Numbered from the stretch's first letter, positions 8,611 through 17,051 are shown. The stretch is 52,570 nt of DNA from DATLNM01 sp035536775 (GCA_035536775.1 DATLNM010000049.1:1-52570); one strand, 5' to 3'. Program-made: numbers and translations. Notes: generated by a model from the sequence alone, not told the origin.

Positions 8611-9423
8611 CTAGTCGGGGGAGTTCACTCCCCGAACCCTCGACTTGCAGACGATGATCAACTTTGAGGTCTTGATGGTCTTCTCGTCGACAGCCACGAG
8701 GTAGGTCCACGAGGGGTCGGTCCGGGTGTGAGGGATCGACCAGCGCCCTCGCCGGTCCGTGCGGTCGGCCCCACCGAAGCCGAAGCCGTTGAACTCCTCG
8801 ACCCGCACCTTCCGGCCCTTGATGCACACCTTGCGGGCAGCCTTGACGACTCCCCGGAAGCGATGGGGCGACGCCTGGTGGCTCGCGCTCGTCCGGGTTC
8901 CGACCCTGATGACGTTGCGCTCGTCGTTGTCCGATGGCGACTTGCAGCCACCGTCGGCTCCATCGACCGCACCATCTCCGTCGTTGTCGAGTCCATCACT
9001 GCACTTCCCCTCGACTGACGGTGCGGGCGTCGGTGTGGGCGTGGGCGACTGATGGCTCGAGATCGGAGTGGGCGCGACGGTTGCCGTCGGGGAAGTCGTC
9101 CTCGACGGGCTAGGGGTCACGGTCGTCGTTTGTGTCGGGCAAGCAGTGAATTGCGGTGGGGTGCCGGTGACGCAGTCTGGATGACTCGTCGGGGTCCGAG
9201 AGGGCGACGCGCTGGGCGTGGGTGGGAGGGGGCATGCCCCCGGGGTCGGTGCCGCGGATGGTGTCGGAGATGGCGCTGGCGTCGCGGACGCGCTCGGCGA
9301 CGGTGGGACCGCGCACCCCTGGCGACTTGCTACTGCCTGAGCTGCGCCGACAAGCGCGATACCCGAGAACGCCACTGCCAACGAGAGACTCGCTCCCCCG
9401 AACCTTCTTCCGCCCAGCTTCAT
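8611..9423 (-). CDS. Secreted Ser/Thr/Pro-rich protein with DxDxD motif
   Basis: This 270-residue protein of unknown function has a signal peptide (MKLGGRRFGGASLSLAV... to about AVAS). About 110 residues of Pro, Ser and Thr with scattered Cys follow. Then comes CSDGLDNDGDGAVDGADGGC, a Cys-flanked Asp/Gly calcium-binding type motif known from extracellular proteins. The C-terminal domain (about 90 residues, RFRGVVKAARKVCIKGRKV and onwards) is rich in beta strands. The start at 9423 has GAGGCGAG upstream. It is the only minus-strand gene among the acyl-CoA dehydrogenases, and its role is probably unrelated to theirs. Confidence 0.75.
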   Translation of the reverse strand: MKLGGRRFGGASLSLAVAFSGIALVGAAQAVASRQGCAVPPSPSASATPAPSPTPSAAPTPGACPLPPTPSASPSRTPTSHPDCVTGTPPQFTACPTQTTTVTPSPSRTTSPTATVAPTPISSHQSPTPTPTPAPSVEGKCSDGLDNDGDGAVDGADGGCKSPSDNDERNVIRVGTRTSASHQASPHRFRGVVKAARKVCIKGRKVRVEEFNGFGFGGADRTDRRGRWSIPHTRTDPSWTYLVAVDEKTIKTSKLIIVCKSRVRGVNSPD

Positions 9424-9469
9424 CAGCTCGCCTCCCTTGCTGAAAATGATGCGGGACTATACCGCCCGG

Positions 9470-9475
9470 TACGCT
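9470..9475 (+). promoter_or_regulatory. Probable -10 box (leaderless)
   Basis: TACGCT ends 7 nt before the ATG at 9483. No Shine-Dalgarno sequence is present, which suggests a leaderless transcript for the acyl-CoA dehydrogenase pair. Confidence 0.45.
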
Positions 9476-9482
9476 TCGCCCG

Positions 9483-10628
9483 ATGGCTGACTGGCCGTTC
9501 TCTCCAGAACACGATGAGCTCCGACGATCGATCCGTTCATTCGTCGAGTCGGAACTCGCGCCCCAAGCAGACGAATGGGAGGAAGCCGGCTACTTCTCCG
9601 ATTCCGTGTTCACTCGGATGGGCGAGCTCGGCTTGCTCGGCTTGGCCTACCCGGAGGTCTACGGGGGCGGCGGCGGCGATTACCTCTGCAATATCGTCCT
9701 TGCGGAGGAGATGACGCGGTGTCGCTCGGGCGGGCTCGCGATGGGCGTCGCCGTGCAGACCGACATGGCGGTCCCGCCCGTGTTCAAGTTCGGGACCGAG
9801 GACCAGAAGCAGAGGTACCTGGTCCCCGCCATCAGCGGGGAGAAGATCTTCTGCCTCGGCATCACCGAGCCGGACGCGGGCTCAGACGTCGCCTCGATCG
9901 CCACCACGGCGATCAAGAACGAGGACGGCTGGCTCGTCAACGGCCGCAAGATCTTCATCACCAACGGGGCCCGCGCCGACGTCATGGTGCTTGTTGCGAA
10001 GACGTCATCTGATGGTGGGCATCAGGGCCTGTCGCTGTTCCTTGTCGATACGGACCTCCCCGGATTCGAGGTTTCGCGGGTGCTCGACAAGGTAGGGATG
10101 CGCTCCTCGGACACCGCCGAGATCACCTTCACCGACATGCTCCTGCCCCACGACGCCCTGCTGGGCGATGAGGGCGCGGGTTTCTACAACATCTCGTGGG
10201 AGCTTCAGGGCGAGCGCTTGATCGGCGCGGCCGGGGCCATCGAGGGCGCCCGGCGGACCCTCGAGGCCGCGCTTGCTTACGCCGCCCAGCGGCACACATT
10301 CGGCCGTCCACTCTCCAAGCACCAGGTCATCCGCCACTACCTGGCGGACATGGCGACCGAGGTCGAGGCCGCCCAGCGCTTGGTCTACGAAGCGGCCTGG
10401 CTCCTCAGTATCGGGGAGTACCCCGTCAAGGAGATCTCGATGGCGAAGCTCATCACCGGCGAGGTTGCGTGCCGCGTCGCGGACAAGGCCGTGCAGATCT
10501 TCGGTGGCTATGGCTACTCGATGGAGATTCCGATCCAGCGGGCGTGGCGCGACACGAGGCTCATCCGCATCGGTGGAGGCACCGACGAGATCATGCGCGA
10601 GGTCATCGGCAAGATGGAGGGCCTATGA
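9483..10628 (+). CDS. Acyl-CoA dehydrogenase
   Basis: The 381-residue FAD enzyme is of the same family as the gene at 7453, with GITEPDAGSDVASI, WLVNGRKIFITNG, RHTFGRPLSKHQVI and IFGGYGYSMEIPIQRAWRD. The C-terminal loop is IGGGTDEI, with Gly at the medium-chain catalytic position. A Glu in QGERLIGA falls at the isovaleryl/long-chain position, so catalysis by that residue is inferred. The ATG has a TACGCT box 7 nt before it and no ribosome site. The next acyl-CoA dehydrogenase starts 28 nt downstream, so the two probably share a transcript and could be partners in one oxidation pathway. Confidence 0.95.
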   Translation: MADWPFSPEHDELRRSIRSFVESELAPQADEWEEAGYFSDSVFTRMGELGLLGLAYPEVYGGGGGDYLCNIVLAEEMTRCRSGGLAMGVAVQTDMAVPPVFKFGTEDQKQRYLVPAISGEKIFCLGITEPDAGSDVASIATTAIKNEDGWLVNGRKIFITNGARADVMVLVAKTSSDGGHQGLSLFLVDTDLPGFEVSRVLDKVGMRSSDTAEITFTDMLLPHDALLGDEGAGFYNISWELQGERLIGAAGAIEGARRTLEAALAYAAQRHTFGRPLSKHQVIRHYLADMATEVEAAQRLVYEAAWLLSIGEYPVKEISMAKLITGEVACRVADKAVQIFGGYGYSMEIPIQRAWRDTRLIRIGGGTDEIMREVIGKMEGL

Positions 10629-10656
10629 GGCTCTCCACGAGCGGCTCGGAGGGGCC

Positions 10657-11802
10657 GTGAAGGGCGCCTCGCTGTTCACGCCCGAGCACGACGAGCTTCG
10701 GGCCACCGTCCGCTCGTTCGTGGCCAAGGAGATCCTCACCAACGCTGCCGAGTGGGAGGCCGCGGAGTCGTTCCCCAAGGATCTTTTCCGACGGGTGGGC
10801 GAGCTCGGGCTGTTCGGCATGAAACTCCCGCCAGACATCGGTGGGTCCGGGCCCGACCTCTTGGCGGATGCCGTGGTCACCGAGGAGTTCGCCCGGTGCG
10901 GGTCGGCAGGAGTTTCGGCCTGCCTCGGAGCCCACAAGGACCTCGCCATGCTGTACCTCTACAACTTTGGAACCCACGAGCAGCACGAGCGCTGGCTACG
11001 GCCGGCCGTCGAGGGCGCGGCTGTCGGGGCGTTCGCGGTCACCGAACCCGATGCGGGCTCTGACGTCGCCGGCATCCGGACGGCCGCCCGGCGCGACGGT
11101 GCGGATTGGGTCATCGACGGGTCCAAGACATTCATCACCAACGGGGCGTGGGCGGACTTCGTCGTCGTTGCGGCCAAGACTGACCCCGACGCGGGGCACT
11201 CCGGGATCACCTTGTTCGTCGTTGACACCAAGACGCCGGGTTTCAGTGCCCGCCGCCTCCGCATGCTCGGTTGGCGGACGGGCCAGACCGGAGAGCTCGC
11301 TTTCGAGGGCGTCCGCGTTCCCGACGAGCAACGCCTCGGGGCGGAGGGGACCGGGTTCTACGCGATCATGCAGAACTTCGCGTGGGAGCGCCTCATCATG
11401 GCCCTCGGGCAAGTTGTGGGCGCTGAGATGACCTACTCGGTAGCTAAGGCCTACGCCCTAGAGCGCTCGGCGTTCGGGCGGCCCGTGGGGTCCTTCCAGG
11501 TATGGCGCCATCGCTTCGCGGACATGGCCACGAAGATCGCGGCCGGACGCGCCCTGACCTATCACGCCCTCCGGCGTTACGTCGCGGGCGAGGATGCGAT
11601 CAAGGAGGTTGCGATGGCCAAGCTCTACACGAGTGAGGTCGCGTGCAAGGTCGCGGACGAGTGCGTCCAGATCCACGGCGGCTACGGCTACATGATGGAG
11701 TTCCCCGCCCAGCGGGCGTGGCGGGACTCCCGCCTCGGGCCGATCGGGGGCGGCACGTCCGAGATCATGAAGGAGATCATCGGCAAGACCCTCGGAATGT
11801 AG
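10657..11802 (+). CDS. Acyl-CoA dehydrogenase
   Basis: The 381-residue FAD enzyme is a paralogue of its upstream neighbour. Motifs are AVTEPDAGSDVAGI, WVIDGSKTFITNG, RSAFGRPVGSFQVW and IHGGYGYMMEFPAQRAWRD, ending IGGGTSEIMKEIIG. The catalytic Glu is inferred in AWERLIMA. The GTG at 10657 is chosen because CGGAGGGG lies just before it and VKGASLFTPEHDELR matches family N-termini. The frame stays open upstream but overlaps the preceding gene. The acyl substrate is not identifiable. Confidence 0.95.
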   Translation: MKGASLFTPEHDELRATVRSFVAKEILTNAAEWEAAESFPKDLFRRVGELGLFGMKLPPDIGGSGPDLLADAVVTEEFARCGSAGVSACLGAHKDLAMLYLYNFGTHEQHERWLRPAVEGAAVGAFAVTEPDAGSDVAGIRTAARRDGADWVIDGSKTFITNGAWADFVVVAAKTDPDAGHSGITLFVVDTKTPGFSARRLRMLGWRTGQTGELAFEGVRVPDEQRLGAEGTGFYAIMQNFAWERLIMALGQVVGAEMTYSVAKAYALERSAFGRPVGSFQVWRHRFADMATKIAAGRALTYHALRRYVAGEDAIKEVAMAKLYTSEVACKVADECVQIHGGYGYMMEFPAQRAWRDSRLGPIGGGTSEIMKEIIGKTLGM

Positions 11803-11804
11803 AG

Positions 11805-12437
11805 CTATCGGCCGATCCTTATAAGGGCGGCGAGCTCGAGGCCTATGGACGTCACGCCGTGTGGGGTCTCTACCGTCATGGGGCCCGCGAGCGGAGCGAT
11901 GTCCTTGACCGAGAGGTCGACGCCGGGCCTGATGCCGATCTGATCCAGATAGGGCAGGACGTCCTCCTTGACCTCGGATATCTGGGTGATCGTCCCTCCA
12001 TCACCGGGCCCCAATTCGGTGAGCCGGACCATGTTCCGGAGGTCGATGGGGCAGATCGGATGCCCGTGGGGGCAGTAGTCGGGGTAATCGAGGGCCTTGG
12101 CCATGGCCTCTTCCACTCGGGCCGAGATCGCATGCTCGATCTTGTGGGCTTCGCCGTGGACCTCGTGCCACGACATCCCCACCTTGTCGACGAGCAGACA
12201 CTCGACGAGGCGGTGCCGTCGGAGCATCGTGTGAGCGAGACGTCTGCCGTCGGGGGTGAGCAGGATCGCGCCGTCCTTCTCGCGGGTGAGGTAGCCCTCA
12301 TTACCGAGACGCTTGAGCATCTCCGACGCCGACGGGAGCGAGACTTCCAGGGTGCGGGCGAGCACGGTCGCAGTGATGCGATCCCCATCTTCCTCGAGCC
12401 GCTTGATCTCCTCGAGGTAATCCTCGACGCCCCTCAT
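11805..12437 (-). CDS. DtxR/MntR-family metal-dependent regulator
   Basis: The 210-residue iron- or manganese-dependent repressor has a winged helix (residues about 1-65; VEDYLEEIKRLEEDGDRITATVLA, and SLPSASEMLKRLGNEGYL as recognition helix). The dimerisation and metal domain is RRHRLVECLLVDKVGMSWHE...HKIEH, with a Cys in DYCPHGHPICP corresponding to the DtxR Cys102 region. An SH3-like C-terminal domain follows. Whether the metal is iron or manganese cannot be told. It ends 3 nt from the convergent acyl-CoA dehydrogenase stop and is divergent from the M23 peptidase gene, with 64 bp between them. No consensus DtxR operator is visible there. Confidence 0.93.
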   Translation of the reverse strand: MRGVEDYLEEIKRLEEDGDRITATVLARTLEVSLPSASEMLKRLGNEGYLTREKDGAILLTPDGRRLAHTMLRRHRLVECLLVDKVGMSWHEVHGEAHKIEHAISARVEEAMAKALDYPDYCPHGHPICPIDLRNMVRLTELGPGDGGTITQISEVKEDVLPYLDQIGIRPGVDLSVKDIAPLAGPMTVETPHGVTSIGLELAALIRIGR

Positions 12438-12486
12438 GGGGCGATTCTAGGTCGCCCATCCCTGGAGCGCCCAACGGGGGGTGTGC

Positions 12487-12492
12487 TAGCGT
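12487..12492 (+). promoter_or_regulatory. Probable -10 box (leaderless)
   Basis: TAGCGT ends 9 nt before the GTG at 12502. It lies in the 64-bp divergent gap between the DtxR-family gene and the peptidase gene. No ribosome site is present. Confidence 0.4.
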
Positions 12493-12501
12493 CGAGCGCA
12501 C

Positions 12502-13509
12502 GTGTTTATCCGACGGCTAACGGCGGTCGCCCTCGCGTTGATGCTCTCTGCGGTGCCCTTCTTGGCACCCAGCGCGTCCGGCGAGACCATCGGCGAGCTT
12601 CAAGACAGGATGGATCAGCTCCAGAGCGAGCTGGATTCTGCCGCGCACCGGATCCATGAGCTCGAGGAGGAGCAGGCCGAGATCAGCGCTCGGATGGTGG
12701 CGACCGAGGCTCGGGTCAAGGAGCTCCAAGCCAAGCGGGCCAAGCTCCTCGATGAGGTCGTTCAGAGGGCCGATGCCCTCTATCGCTCCGGTGGCAGCGG
12801 CGTGGTGGAGATGCTGTTCTCGGCCACCGATTTCTCTGAGCTCAGCGATCGCGCCGAGATCCTGTCCCAGGTCTCCCTTGACGACTCCACCGCCTTCGTG
12901 GCCCTCGCCCGATCGACCGCCGAGCTCGAGAAGCTGAACGAGGATCTCGCCGAAGACAGGGCGGACCGGGTCGAGGCCCAGGAGGCCTTCGAGGCCGAGG
13001 CGAACGAGCTCCAGGCCCGTTTCCAGGCGGTGTCCGAGGAGTACAAGGACCTTCGTCAGCAGCTAGCGCCCCCGAGCTCAGCGGTCGTTCCGTCCTCGGG
13101 GCCCGTCTATTACAAGGTGAACGGCAACATGACGTGCCCGGTCGCCGGTGCGGTCTCGTTCATCGACTCCTGGGGCGCACCAAGGGTGGGCCACACCCAC
13201 CAGGGCGTAGACATGATGGCCGGTTACGGAACCCCCGTGGTCGCGATCGTCTCGGGGACCATCACTTACTCCGGATACGGCTCGAGCGCCGGCAACTGGC
13301 AGATCCTGTCCGGCGACGACGGCAACGGCTACTGGTACATGCACAACCAGCAGAACCTTGTCACCGGGGGTCACGTGTCGGTCGGTCAGCAGATCGCGAC
13401 CGTCGGCGATACCGGCAACGCCGCCGGGTCTCCTCACGTCCACTTCGAGTTCCATCCCGGTGGCGGGGGCCCCGTGAATCCCTATCCGCTGGTCGCATCG
13501 GTCTGCTAG
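12502..13509 (+). CDS. Secreted coiled-coil M23 (LytM) peptidase
   Basis: The 335-residue protein has a signal peptide (FIRRLTAVALALMLSAVPFL, cleavage near SASG). A long coiled coil (residues about 30-190) of EnvC/NlpD type follows, then an M23 domain at the C-terminus. Metal ligands are visible as HQGVD and HVHFE. The loop DDGNGYWYMHNQQN carries the usual conserved His. Such proteins cut peptidoglycan cross-links or activate amidases at division. The catalytic motifs look intact, so it is likely active rather than a degenerate activator. It is followed after 35 bp by the RsiG-like gene, which has its own promoter-like box. Confidence 0.9.
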   Translation: MFIRRLTAVALALMLSAVPFLAPSASGETIGELQDRMDQLQSELDSAAHRIHELEEEQAEISARMVATEARVKELQAKRAKLLDEVVQRADALYRSGGSGVVEMLFSATDFSELSDRAEILSQVSLDDSTAFVALARSTAELEKLNEDLAEDRADRVEAQEAFEAEANELQARFQAVSEEYKDLRQQLAPPSSAVVPSSGPVYYKVNGNMTCPVAGAVSFIDSWGAPRVGHTHQGVDMMAGYGTPVVAIVSGTITYSGYGSSAGNWQILSGDDGNGYWYMHNQQNLVTGGHVSVGQQIATVGDTGNAAGSPHVHFEFHPGGGGPVNPYPLVASVC

Positions 13510-13532
13510 CTCCCGAAACCCTCGTCCTCGGA

Positions 13533-13538
13533 TAGCCT
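13533..13538 (+). promoter_or_regulatory. Probable -10 box (leaderless)
   Basis: TAGCCT ends 6 nt before the ATG at 13545, with no Shine-Dalgarno sequence between. This suggests that the RsiG-like gene is transcribed separately from the peptidase gene. Confidence 0.4.
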
Positions 13539-13544
13539 GAGCTG

Positions 13545-14090
13545 ATGGCCAACCTCAAGCGCCGTCTCGTCGAGCGGATCGTGGAGCCCGATTACGTCGC
13601 TGACCTGGGCGGACGCTCCATGGAGGACCTTCGCGGCCTCCGTGATGAATGCCGGGACGGAGAAGCAGAGATCTCGTTCGAACGCCGGCTGTGCCAGGCC
13701 CGCATCGACATCCTCGAGGCGGAGCTCGATCGACGTTCTGGGAAAGGAGATTCCGACCTCGTCGCCCGCTTGCCCGAGATCCTTGCCGCTCAAGCAGCCC
13801 CAGTAACGGGCAGCCCCCTACCGACCCGGGCCCCCGACTTCTCGATCCCCCGCAACGTCGACGTTCCGCGTCGGCGGGTCAACGAGGTGGTTGGGGAGCA
13901 AACACTGGCACGTCTACCCCAGATCCCCACAGACGAAGCCAAGGGCATACTCGCTTCACTTGCGGCTTACGAGGAGAAGCTTTCGGCACAGCGGCGGCTT
14001 ATCCACGATGTCATGGACCTGATCCAGGCCGAGATCGTGCGCCGCTATGTCAGCGGAGAGGTCGACCCCACCTCAGCGGCGGGGGCCTAA
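13545..14090 (+). CDS. rsiG: RsiG/AmfC-like c-di-GMP-binding anti-sigma protein
   Basis: The 181-residue product is predicted to form an antiparallel helical hairpin. Helix 1 holds an exact copy of the Streptomyces RsiG signature E(X)3S(X)2R(X)3Q(X)3D: Glu40, Ser44, Arg47, Gln51, Asp55. Helix 2 holds a near copy, Glu143, Ser147, Arg150, His154, Asp158, with His in place of Gln. In Streptomyces, RsiG uses these helices to bind a c-di-GMP dimer and sequester the sigma factor WhiG. Single-motif dimers have been described in Rubrobacter. The partner sigma factor is not in this window. No membrane segment or signal peptide is seen. The assignment is firm for the family, inferred for the ligand and partner. 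Confidence 0.88.
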   Translation: MANLKRRLVERIVEPDYVADLGGRSMEDLRGLRDECRDGEAEISFERRLCQARIDILEAELDRRSGKGDSDLVARLPEILAAQAAPVTGSPLPTRAPDFSIPRNVDVPRRRVNEVVGEQTLARLPQIPTDEAKGILASLAAYEEKLSAQRRLIHDVMDLIQAEIVRRYVSGEVDPTSAAGA

Positions 14091-14099
14091 GACCTACTT

Positions 14100-15050
14100 C
14101 TAGGGCGCGACGGTACCGATCGTGTCCGTCGTGGCCGTGCCATCGCCAGGCCCCGCGTCCGGAGGAGGCCCTCCTCCGTTGCCGTTGCCTGGGTCCACAG
14201 GAGGCCCACCGCCGTTGCCCGCGTCAGGTGGCGGACCGGAGTCAGGTGGCGGACCGGCGTCAGGTGGCGGACCGGCGTCAGGTGGGGCGTTGGAGTCGGG
14301 CGGGGGTCCCGCGTCGGGCGGGGGGCCGCCATCCCCAGGCGGCGCGACCGGGCCCCCCCCTAGCTCTGCGGGGGGAGGCTCGGTAGGGGCTCCTGGATCA
14401 GGCGGCGTGAGCGGCGTCGTCGGAAGAGGCTCACTGTTATCGGTCCCCGGGTCGGTGCCACCCTCGGTGCCGGGAACCGTCGAGGGCGTGGGCGCCGGTT
14501 GCGGCTGCTGCGTGCCCTCGTCCGGCAGGGGCTCCTCACGCCGGGGCGGCTCGGGCTCCTCGGGGGGTGCCTGGGTCGGGACACTTGGAAGAGGCTGGGT
14601 GTCACGGGGGGGTGCCTCCGGAGCGGGTGGGGGCGCCGGTGCCGGGGCGCCGACAGGAAGCCGCTCTACGATCTGCTCGTTGCCCCGTGGGCCACGCCGC
14701 TCGGTGGAGCCGTCGGGTGAGCTCAGCGAGAGGTCGATCGGGCCGGCCCCGAGCACTATCTGGCCGGCGCGTAGACGGTCGAGGAAGCCTCCGGGGGTCG
14801 ATCCAGGGAGCGAGTCACGGGAGTTGACGTTGTCGAGCACGACCTCGCCCTCTCCGCCCTCACTAGGACCGACGGCCGGTGCACCGGCGGACCCAGGAAG
14901 CACGTTCGTCGAGCGCACGACGACCGAGAACGCGATGACGGCGAGCGCGGTGATGAGAGCGATCAGGATCGCGATGAATGACGTCCGACGCCTAGCGTCG
15001 GAGTCTCTACCCGTGCTGCCTTTGTCTGCCCGTGCCGCCATGCTCATCAA
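14100..15050 (-). CDS. Pro/Gly-rich membrane-anchored protein
   Basis: The family is unrecognised. The 316-residue product has a short basic N-terminus, one membrane helix (FIAILIALITALAVIAFSVVV) and an extracytoplasmic tail. The tail begins with a possible small domain (residues about 60-115, LDRLRAGQIVLGAGPIDLSL) and continues as about 190 residues of Pro, Gly, Asp and Glu with repeated GPPPDA units. The repeated coding DNA (GTCAGGTGGCGGACCGG units at 14224-14283) is itself a minisatellite. The first of three closely spaced Met codons is used; the true start could be 3 or 9 nt in. It is converging on the RsiG-like gene, and the next upstream gene has the same design. Confidence 0.65.
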   Translation of the reverse strand: MMSMAARADKGSTGRDSDARRRTSFIAILIALITALAVIAFSVVVRSTNVLPGSAGAPAVGPSEGGEGEVVLDNVNSRDSLPGSTPGGFLDRLRAGQIVLGAGPIDLSLSSPDGSTERRGPRGNEQIVERLPVGAPAPAPPPAPEAPPRDTQPLPSVPTQAPPEEPEPPRREEPLPDEGTQQPQPAPTPSTVPGTEGGTDPGTDNSEPLPTTPLTPPDPGAPTEPPPAELGGGPVAPPGDGGPPPDAGPPPDSNAPPDAGPPPDAGPPPDSGPPPDAGNGGGPPVDPGNGNGGGPPPDAGPGDGTATTDTIGTVAP

Positions 15051-15101
15051 TGTTAGTTCGACGTCAATCCCGGATTTCTTGAAGGGGATCTTCGTCGCCC
15101 G

Positions 15102-16274
15102 CTACTCGCCCGACGCGCCTCCGCCCGAACCGGAGTTGCCGCCGGGTGCTTCTCCGCCCGAACCCTGCCCGCCCCCTGCCTGAGACGACCCCGGGCCGCC
15201 CGGCCCAGGAGCTGCCGCAGGGGGTTCTGCTGGTGCCTCCGAGGCGTCGCTGCCCCCGGCTTGGCCGTTCGCGTTGCCTTGAGGAGCCTTGTCTTCGGTC
15301 TCTGCGGGCGGGGCGGAAGGCTCAGGCGCCGAGGATGACTCCGATGACGCGTCGCCTTCCGCGGGCGCCGGCTCGACCGGAGGATTGCCGCCGCCCTTCG
15401 CGTCGCCCTGAGCCGGGTTAGACGGTGCAGGCTCCGAGGCCGATCCGGGGTCCGCAGGCTTGTCTTTCTTGTCTGAGGCTTTCGAACCGGAGTCAGTGTC
15501 CGAGCCGTTGCCAGTCTCCGAGCCGTTGCCAGTCTCCTTGGGCCCCTGACCTGGGTCCTTTTCGGATCCGGGGGTCTTACCCGAAGGCCCGTTGTCAGTG
15601 GAGGGGGCGGGATCGTCGTTGCCGGCGTTGCCTTTATCGTTGTCGTTCCCGTGGCCCGGGTTGCCGTTATTCGGGTTGCCGCCGTTGCCCTTGCCCGGGG
15701 TGTCCTTGCCCTTGCCCTTCTCGGGCTTGGTTCCCGTAGGCGATGGCTTTCCGTTGACGTCGTTCTCGGGGGTCGCCCCGGCGTCCTGAGCGGTGCCCCG
15801 GTCGGGAAGGGCCGTAGGGGTGTCCCCATCGCTCTGAGCGGCCGGCTGCAGCGGTTCGCTCTGCGAGGCGGTACCGGCAGGCAACGCTTCGGTCCGAGCT
15901 GAGACATCGCCCTCTTCAGGCGCTCCATCGGTCCCTGGGCGCCCCTCCCCCGGAGCGTCCGCCGGTCCACGTGGCGCGCGGTCCGCAGGTCCTGTTGCTG
16001 CCGGGGCTGCCAGGACGTCGACCGTGGCGGCCGGCCCTACGAAGGCTGTCGTCGTCAGTAAACCGCCGAGGTCGGCCCCGCTCTCTGCGTCGGGGGTGGG
16101 CAGGATCAAAGGCGCTGCTGGGGTGGGCCCGACGGCGGTGCGAGGACCGCCCGCGATCCCAACGGGGAGGCCCGTCCAGCGGGCCACGAGCACGAATGCG
16201 ACGACCGCGGACGCGGTCAAGATCGCGATGCTAGTTGTTACCAGCGAAGTCATGCGTGTGCGCTGCGTAGTCAC
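15102..16274 (-). CDS. Gly/Asn/Pro-rich membrane-anchored protein, paralogue of neighbour
   Basis: The family is unrecognised. The 390-residue protein has a short N-terminus, one membrane helix (LVTTSIAILTASAVVAFVLVA), a short conserved-looking segment ending AVGPTPAAPLILPTP, and about 300 residues of low-complexity Gly, Asn, Asp, Pro and Ser. The order matches the next gene downstream, including the motif AVGP after the helix, so the two look like ancient duplicates. The GTG at 16274 is favoured because it has AGGGAAAG upstream. An ATG at 16325 would add 17 residues. The extended polar tail suggests a surface or wall-spanning role, but no function can be given. Confidence 0.6.
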   Translation of the reverse strand: MTTQRTRMTSLVTTSIAILTASAVVAFVLVARWTGLPVGIAGGPRTAVGPTPAAPLILPTPDAESGADLGGLLTTTAFVGPAATVDVLAAPAATGPADRAPRGPADAPGEGRPGTDGAPEEGDVSARTEALPAGTASQSEPLQPAAQSDGDTPTALPDRGTAQDAGATPENDVNGKPSPTGTKPEKGKGKDTPGKGNGGNPNNGNPGHGNDNDKGNAGNDDPAPSTDNGPSGKTPGSEKDPGQGPKETGNGSETGNGSDTDSGSKASDKKDKPADPGSASEPAPSNPAQGDAKGGGNPPVEPAPAEGDASSESSSAPEPSAPPAETEDKAPQGNANGQAGGSDASEAPAEPPAAAPGPGGPGSSQAGGGQGSGGEAPGGNSGSGGGASGE

Positions 16275-16478
16275 GGTTCCGTCTTTCCCTACTTCGGCCA
16301 GGCGTAACAATCCATTATTAACCATTTTCGGCATCCTGAGGCTGGGCCTGAAGAGATCGCCCAAGAAAGTTGCGCATCGGCCACGCGCGGACCTGCTTGC
16401 CGGTCCCCTACTGCTTGCAACTGTTTAACAAAGATGCTATATCTGCTAGCGGAACGAAACCTACGGAAGGTTCGATCG

Positions 16479-17051
16479 ATGGCGACAGGCCGGATGAAAC
16501 TCGGAGAGCTGGGCTCTTTCATCCGCGAGCAGCGAAGAGGTGCACGACTCTCGCTGAGGAAGCTCTCTGACCTCGCGGGGATCTCGAACCCCTACCTCTC
16601 GCAGATCGAGCGGGGCCTGCGCAAGCCCTCCGCCGAGATCCTCCAGGCGATCGCCAAGGCGCTCCGCATCTCTGCGGAGACCCTTTACGTGCGGGCCGGC
16701 ATCCTCGAGGAGGATCCCGACCATGACCTCGTCGCGGGGATCCTCAAGGACGCCTCGCTCACCGAGCGCCAGAAGCAGGTCCTCATCGACGTCTACCGAT
16801 CGTTCTCGGAGGGCAAGGAGGACGAGCCTGAGGTCCCCGCTAGCAAGACCCCTCCACGGCCTAAGACCAGCAAGGTTCGCAAGCTTGACGGGAATTCGGA
16901 GCGACCCTCTTCACCCCCCACCCGGCGTCAGGTCCCGGCTGCGCATGCGCCGACGGGCCCTGACGAGTCTCCGTCTTCCCGTCATTTTTCGGAGGCCGAG
17001 AGCCTCCGTCCCGAAGTCGATATCTCTGAAGGAGGTGACAACCATGGATAA
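16479..17051 (+). CDS. XRE-family regulator upstream of HbhA-like gene
   Basis: The 190-residue product has an N-terminal Cro/C1-type helix-turn-helix (residues about 8-62, FIREQRRGARLSLRKLSDL and the recognition helix SNPYLSQIERGLRKPS). A helical linker (LTERQKQVLIDVYRSF) and a disordered basic tail follow. The order XRE gene then HbhA-like gene matches Rv0474-Rv0475 (hbhA) of mycobacteria. The tail codons also serve the next gene: the C-terminal EGGDNHG is read from the Shine-Dalgarno sequence and start of the downstream gene, which overlaps by 8 nt. GGAAGG precedes the ATG at 16479. Confidence 0.88.
   Translation: MATGRMKLGELGSFIREQRRGARLSLRKLSDLAGISNPYLSQIERGLRKPSAEILQAIAKALRISAETLYVRAGILEEDPDHDLVAGILKDASLTERQKQVLIDVYRSFSEGKEDEPEVPASKTPPRPKTSKVRKLDGNSERPSSPPTRRQVPAAHAPTGPDESPSSRHFSEAESLRPEVDISEGGDNHG
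17029..17038 (+). promoter_or_regulatory. Full-length Shine-Dalgarno sequence
   Basis: AAGGAGGTGA, complementary to the 16S rRNA 3' end over ten bases, lies 5 nt before the ATG at 17044 and inside the end of the XRE coding sequence. A 7-bp hairpin (CGGAGGC/GCCTCCG, 16990-17008) stands 20 nt upstream. High translation of the downstream gene is inferred. Confidence 0.8.
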
